Positions 16,174 through 18,212 of a stretch of DNA of 18,212 bases are shown here, in pieces. This stretch comes from Actinomycetota bacterium. Lineage in GTDB: Bacteria > Actinomycetota > Actinomycetes > Streptosporangiales > Streptosporangiaceae. The notes beneath the pieces were generated by a model. That model had not been told where the DNA came from, ran no database searches, and saw only the letters and a program-made list of their open reading frames with translations. The DNA lies in the NCBI GenBank assembly GCA_003140115.1, contig PLIQ01000603.1, positions 8,534-26,745 on the forward strand, read 5' to 3'. The number at the start of each line of letters is the position of its first letter. Position 1 is the first letter of the stretch. The position numbers and the translations under genes are program-made.

Positions 16174-16818
16174 GTGAGCGTGAATGACCGGCTCGTGTGG
16201 ATCGACTGCGAGATGACGGGGCTCGACATCGAGCGGGACGCCCTGATCGAGATCGCCTGCCTGGTGACCGACGGCGAGCTCAACCTGCTCGACGAGGGCG
16301 TAGACGTCATCATCAAGCCGCCAGCGGAGGCGCTGGCCGGGATGCCCGAGATAGTCCGCGAGATGCACACCACCTCCGGGCTGCTCGCCGAGCTGCCGAG
16401 CGGGATCACCCTGGCCGAGGCGCAGGACATCGTGCTCGGCTACGTGCGCAGCCACGTCGCGGAGCCCAAGAAGGTGCCGCTGTGCGGCAATTCCATTGCC
16501 ACGGACCGCTGGTTCATCGCGCGTGACATGCCGGAACTCGACGCTTACCTGCACTACCGGATGGTCGACGTGTCCAGCATCAAGGAGCTGGCGCGGCGCT
16601 GGTACCCGCGGACGTACTTCGCCTCCCCAAAAAAGGATGGCGGGCACCGGGCCCTGGCCGACATCAGGGAAAGCGTGCAGGAACTGCGGTACTACCGGGC
16701 GGCGGTGTTCGTGCCACTGCCGGGACCGGATTCGGTGACCGCGCGCGAGATCGCGGCCCGGTTCACCGATCCCCATTCGGCGGACGGCACTGCCGTGGCC
16801 GACCGCGCCAGCACGTGA
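16174..16818 (+). CDS. orn: oligoribonuclease
   Basis: 214 aa DEDDh 3'-5' exoribonuclease that degrades 2-5 nt RNA, including pGpG. The acidic residues are present: Asp11 and Glu13 in WIDCEMTGLD, Asp111 in NSIATDRWF, and His158 and Asp163 in GGHRALADI. REMHTTSGLL, LHYRMVDVSSIKELARRWYP and PGPDS are family hallmarks. The GTG at 16174 has GAGG 9 nt upstream; a GTG at 16180 gives MNDRLVWIDCEMTGL, the more common actinobacterial N-terminus, so the start may be two codons later. The C-terminal tail after PGPDS is short and Ala/Asp rich. tRNA-His follows, an arrangement I recall from other actinomycetes. Confidence 0.97.
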   Translation: MSVNDRLVWIDCEMTGLDIERDALIEIACLVTDGELNLLDEGVDVIIKPPAEALAGMPEIVREMHTTSGLLAELPSGITLAEAQDIVLGYVRSHVAEPKKVPLCGNSIATDRWFIARDMPELDAYLHYRMVDVSSIKELARRWYPRTYFASPKKDGGHRALADIRESVQELRYYRAAVFVPLPGPDSVTAREIAARFTDPHSADGTAVADRAST

Positions 16819-16845
16819 CGCGCGAGTACCCGCGACCGCTATACT
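16815..16845 (+). promoter_or_regulatory. possible promoter for tRNA-His
   Basis: TATACT at 16840-16845 is a near-consensus -10, with GTGACG (16815-16820) as a possible -35 at a long 19-bp spacing. The -10 lies 73 bp upstream of the mature tRNA 5' end. It overlaps the end of orn. Confidence 0.4.
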
Positions 16846-16918
16846 TCTGAAAGGCCGCGCGATGTCCCTCCGGGCAGCGCGCGTTCTGCTGTCGCTGGGG
16901 CCTAACTCGGCGACGATG

Positions 16919-16995
16919 GTGGGCGTAGCTCAGTTGGTTAGAGCACCAGGTTGTGGTCCTGGGTGTCGGGGGTTCGAGTCCCCTCGCTCACCCCA
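16919..16995 (+). tRNA. tRNA-His (anticodon GTG)
   Basis: The acceptor stem GTGGGCG pairs with CGCTCAC (16985-16991). The anticodon stem CCAGG/CCTGG holds loop TTGTGGT with anticodon GTG, the D-arm is TAGCTCAGTTGGTTAGAGC, and GGTTCGAGTCC forms the T-loop region. G at 16918 fits the extra G-1 typical of tRNA-His, opposite discriminator C16992. CCA is encoded (16993-16995). The 3' end of such genes is a common integration site, and the sequence changes character right after it. Confidence 0.97.
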
Positions 16996-17044
16996 TCGTT
17001 TGTAGCCGGTGACCTGCGGGTTTGACCGGAGCCCAAAGATTTTG

Positions 17045-17074
17045 CTAACCGATTGGTTAGAATTTTGGTTAGAA
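17045..17074. promoter_or_regulatory. inverted and direct GGTTAG repeats upstream of the HEPN-like gene
   Basis: CTAACC (17045-17050) and GGTTAG (17055-17060) form an inverted repeat with a 4-nt centre. TTGGTTAGAA is repeated directly at 17053-17062 and 17065-17074 (12-bp period). Such TAACC-N4-GGTTA symmetry is typical of TetR/MarR-type operators. TTGGTTAGA also matches the D-arm of the adjacent tRNA, probably by chance. Confidence 0.45.
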
Positions 17075-17080
17075 CCTCTG

Positions 17081-17096
17081 TGTGACGTCGATCACA
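17081..17096. promoter_or_regulatory. CRP/Crp-type binding palindrome TGTGA-N6-TCACA
   Basis: TGTGACGTCGATCACA has both exact half-sites TGTGA and TCACA with six bases between, the consensus for E. coli CRP and mycobacterial Rv3676-type regulators. It lies 90-105 bp upstream of the HEPN-like start codon and just right of the GGTTAG repeats. Which protein would bind it here is inference. Confidence 0.55.
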
Positions 17097-17185
17097 TGGA
17101 GTCTCATGGTGTGTGGTGCCGTAGTGCGGCGTGCACGGCCGGAAGCCACCTGGTCGACATCATCGTGTACTTTAGGAGGCCACCC

Positions 17186-17794
17186 GTGAGCACCACCATG
17201 CCGTCGACCCGCCTGGCCGCGTGGACCAGACATTTGGGCAAGGTTACGGACGAGGTGCTGTCACTCATTCACGACCGTGACGTCTGGCGCACGATCTCGG
17301 AGATCGGCGCCGCCAACCCGACGGTGGTCGCCAATCCCTTCGTGATGGGCCACTTCAACACGCTGTACTACCGGCGTGCCCTGGTCTCGGTCCGCGCGAT
17401 GGTCGACCCCAACCCCGACAGCGACTCGCTGCTCACCCTCCTGACCGGTATCGCCGCGCACCCGGGCGACCTGGAGACCACTGATCCCGAGATGCAGCTG
17501 GCCGGTACCGACACGATCGACCCGGCCAAGGTGCTCGCCGACATCGACCGGCTGAAGACCGCCGCCGCGACGACGAAGAGGTACGTCAACAAGCGCATCG
17601 CGCATATCGACCGCAGTGGCGCCCCGACCGTTCCGACTGCTCCGGAGATCGATGCCGCTGTCAAGTTGATCGGGGAGCTGCTGCAGAAGTACACGCTCCC
17701 GCTGACCGGCGGCGACCTGCGGCTCGGAGTCCTGGTTACGTTCGATTGGACTAGCGTCTTCACCGTGCCGTGGATCGATCCGGCGGTGCGGTAG
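17186..17794 (+). CDS. HEPN/AbiU2-like domain protein, candidate defence or toxin gene
   Basis: 202 aa from GTG 17186, which has a strong AGGAGG 6 nt upstream; the open frame continues to 17009 but that part is not protein-like. It is all helical in character. FVMGHFNTLYYRRALVSVRAMVD (52-74), DSDSLLTLLTGIA, then RYVNKRIAHID (132-142) and PEIDAAVKLIGELLQKY (153-169) match the layout of AbiU2-type HEPN proteins, in which RNKRxAHxD carries the RNase motif (Arg, x4-6, His). Here the Arg position before Asn135 is Val134, though His140 and nearby Arg132/Arg137 remain. Active members cleave RNA in toxin-antitoxin or abortive-infection systems. No antitoxin partner gene is visible in the next 400 bp. 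Its place beside a tRNA and transposase debris supports mobility. Family call moderate. Confidence 0.6.
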   Translation: MSTTMPSTRLAAWTRHLGKVTDEVLSLIHDRDVWRTISEIGAANPTVVANPFVMGHFNTLYYRRALVSVRAMVDPNPDSDSLLTLLTGIAAHPGDLETTDPEMQLAGTDTIDPAKVLADIDRLKTAAATTKRYVNKRIAHIDRSGAPTVPTAPEIDAAVKLIGELLQKYTLPLTGGDLRLGVLVTFDWTSVFTVPWIDPAVR

Positions 17795-18058
17795 CTACCA
17801 CTGCGTGGCGCTCGCTAGGCGAGTCAAGGTGACTGCCCTTTACGCCGTAGCGAGAGTCGAACATCGGCGGACCACCGGAGTCGGCGAAAGCCCCAGTGGT
17901 CGCCGCTGGCAGTCGACTGCAGTATCCCGAGGCAGTTCTCGGCATGGCGACATGCCGGCCTCTTCCTCCCTGTGGTCGGCGTAGTGTTCGTGCTCCGTGT
18001 GCCGCGACCGAGGTGCGGGCCGGGCGTGGTGGCATGGCTTGATGGCCGACCGAACGAG
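17795..18058. other. gap without a recognisable gene
   Basis: Six-frame reading gives only short Arg/Ser-rich readings on either strand with no family resemblance. A small CTCGC-TAG-GCGAG hairpin (17811-17823) lies 17 bp after the HEPN-like gene's stop and may be a weak terminator. The stretch just before the transposase remnant may be decayed transposon sequence. Confidence 0.5.
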
Positions 18059-18212
18059 AATGCCGTAACCAACGGCCAGCTCCGCAAGCACTACCAGGTC
18101 GGGCAGGAAAACCAGCTCGACAGCCTCGGCATCATGGTCAACGTCATCGTCCTCTGGCAGACGGTCTGCACCCAGGCCGCCCTTGACCATCTTTCCCTTG
18201 CTTTCCCTTGCG
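18059..18212 (+). pseudogene. C-terminal end of a Tn3-family transposase, degraded or cut by the window edge
   Basis: The frame with codons beginning at 18059 reads GQLRKHYQVGQENQLDSLG (from 18074) and then IMVNVIVLWQTVCTQAALDHL (to 18193). This matches the end of the DDE domain of Tn3-family transposases, which typically read RG(E/Q)LRQRYREGQEDQLGALG and then LVLNxxVLWNTxYxDAALxQL. Upstream of about 18050 the frame no longer resembles a transposase, so the N-terminal approximately 900 residues are missing. After ALDHL the sequence runs into a 10-bp tandem repeat. It is therefore a remnant of an inserted Tn3-type element. No terminal inverted repeats are recognisable. Confidence 0.65.
18191..18210 (+). 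repeat. tandem duplication of CTTTCCCTTG
   Basis: Two exact head-to-tail copies (18191-18200 and 18201-18210) lie at the very end of the window, inside or just after the transposase remnant. The repeat may continue beyond the edge. Confidence 0.7.

Noticed and set aside
15076..16776. 566-codon minus-strand frame opposite the amidase-like, PNPOx-like and orn genes
   Set aside because: It runs across three well-supported genes on the other strand and shows no conserved motif.
17009..17185. N-terminal extension of the HEPN-like frame
   Set aside because: It would place the GGTTAG and CRP-type sites inside a coding region; the strong AGGAGG lies before GTG 17186.

Overview
The window is high-GC DNA whose codons end mostly in G or C, and it carries a mycothiol biosynthesis gene (mshC), a DUF4192 protein and a probable 10-methyl fatty acid gene pair. 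Together these point to an actinobacterium, perhaps from the Streptosporangiales/Thermomonospora/Frankia side. The genus cannot be fixed from the sequence.

Left part (1-5,600). The window opens inside an acyltransferase domain resembling the C-terminal half of an iterative type I PKS. It converges tail to tail on a two-gene minus-strand operon: an FAD-dependent reductase followed by a SAM-dependent methyltransferase of the cyclopropane-synthase family. That order matches the tmsA-tmsB pair that makes 10-methyl (tuberculostearic-type) fatty acids. Upstream on the same strand lies a DUF4192 protein. In front of it are a perfect 32-bp palindrome made of two inverted consensus DnaA boxes and an orphan C-terminal scrap of a PRC-barrel gene.

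Middle part (5,600-11,740), all minus strand. In order of transcription: a CPBP-type intramembrane protease translationally coupled to an M50-type metalloprotease; an IclR regulator with a good promoter; an amidase-signature hydrolase with a small palindrome just upstream; mshC; and a small flavin-binding split-barrel protein 10 bp after mshC. A hairpin separates the amidase from mshC.

Right-middle part (11,860-16,820). A four-helix membrane protein is followed 4 bp later by a DapA-superfamily aldolase. A repeat-rich gap separates this pair from a convergent APH/ACAD10-like phosphotransferase. Divergent from the phosphotransferase are a protein resembling a zinc amidase/endolysin fold with its metal ligands apparently lost, a second PNPOx-like protein, and oligoribonuclease (orn).

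Right end (16,900-18,212). A complete tRNA-His(GTG) with encoded CCA follows orn. Beyond it the content changes character: a HEPN/AbiU2-like protein preceded by an exact TGTGA-N6-TCACA Crp/CRP-type palindrome and GGTTAG repeats, then about 260 bp without a recognisable gene, then the C-terminal end of a Tn3-family transposase running toward the window edge. This looks like the start of a tRNA-anchored accessory region with a candidate defence gene. It is the best place in the window to look for something undescribed, together with the DnaA-box palindrome and the zinc-less amidase-like protein.
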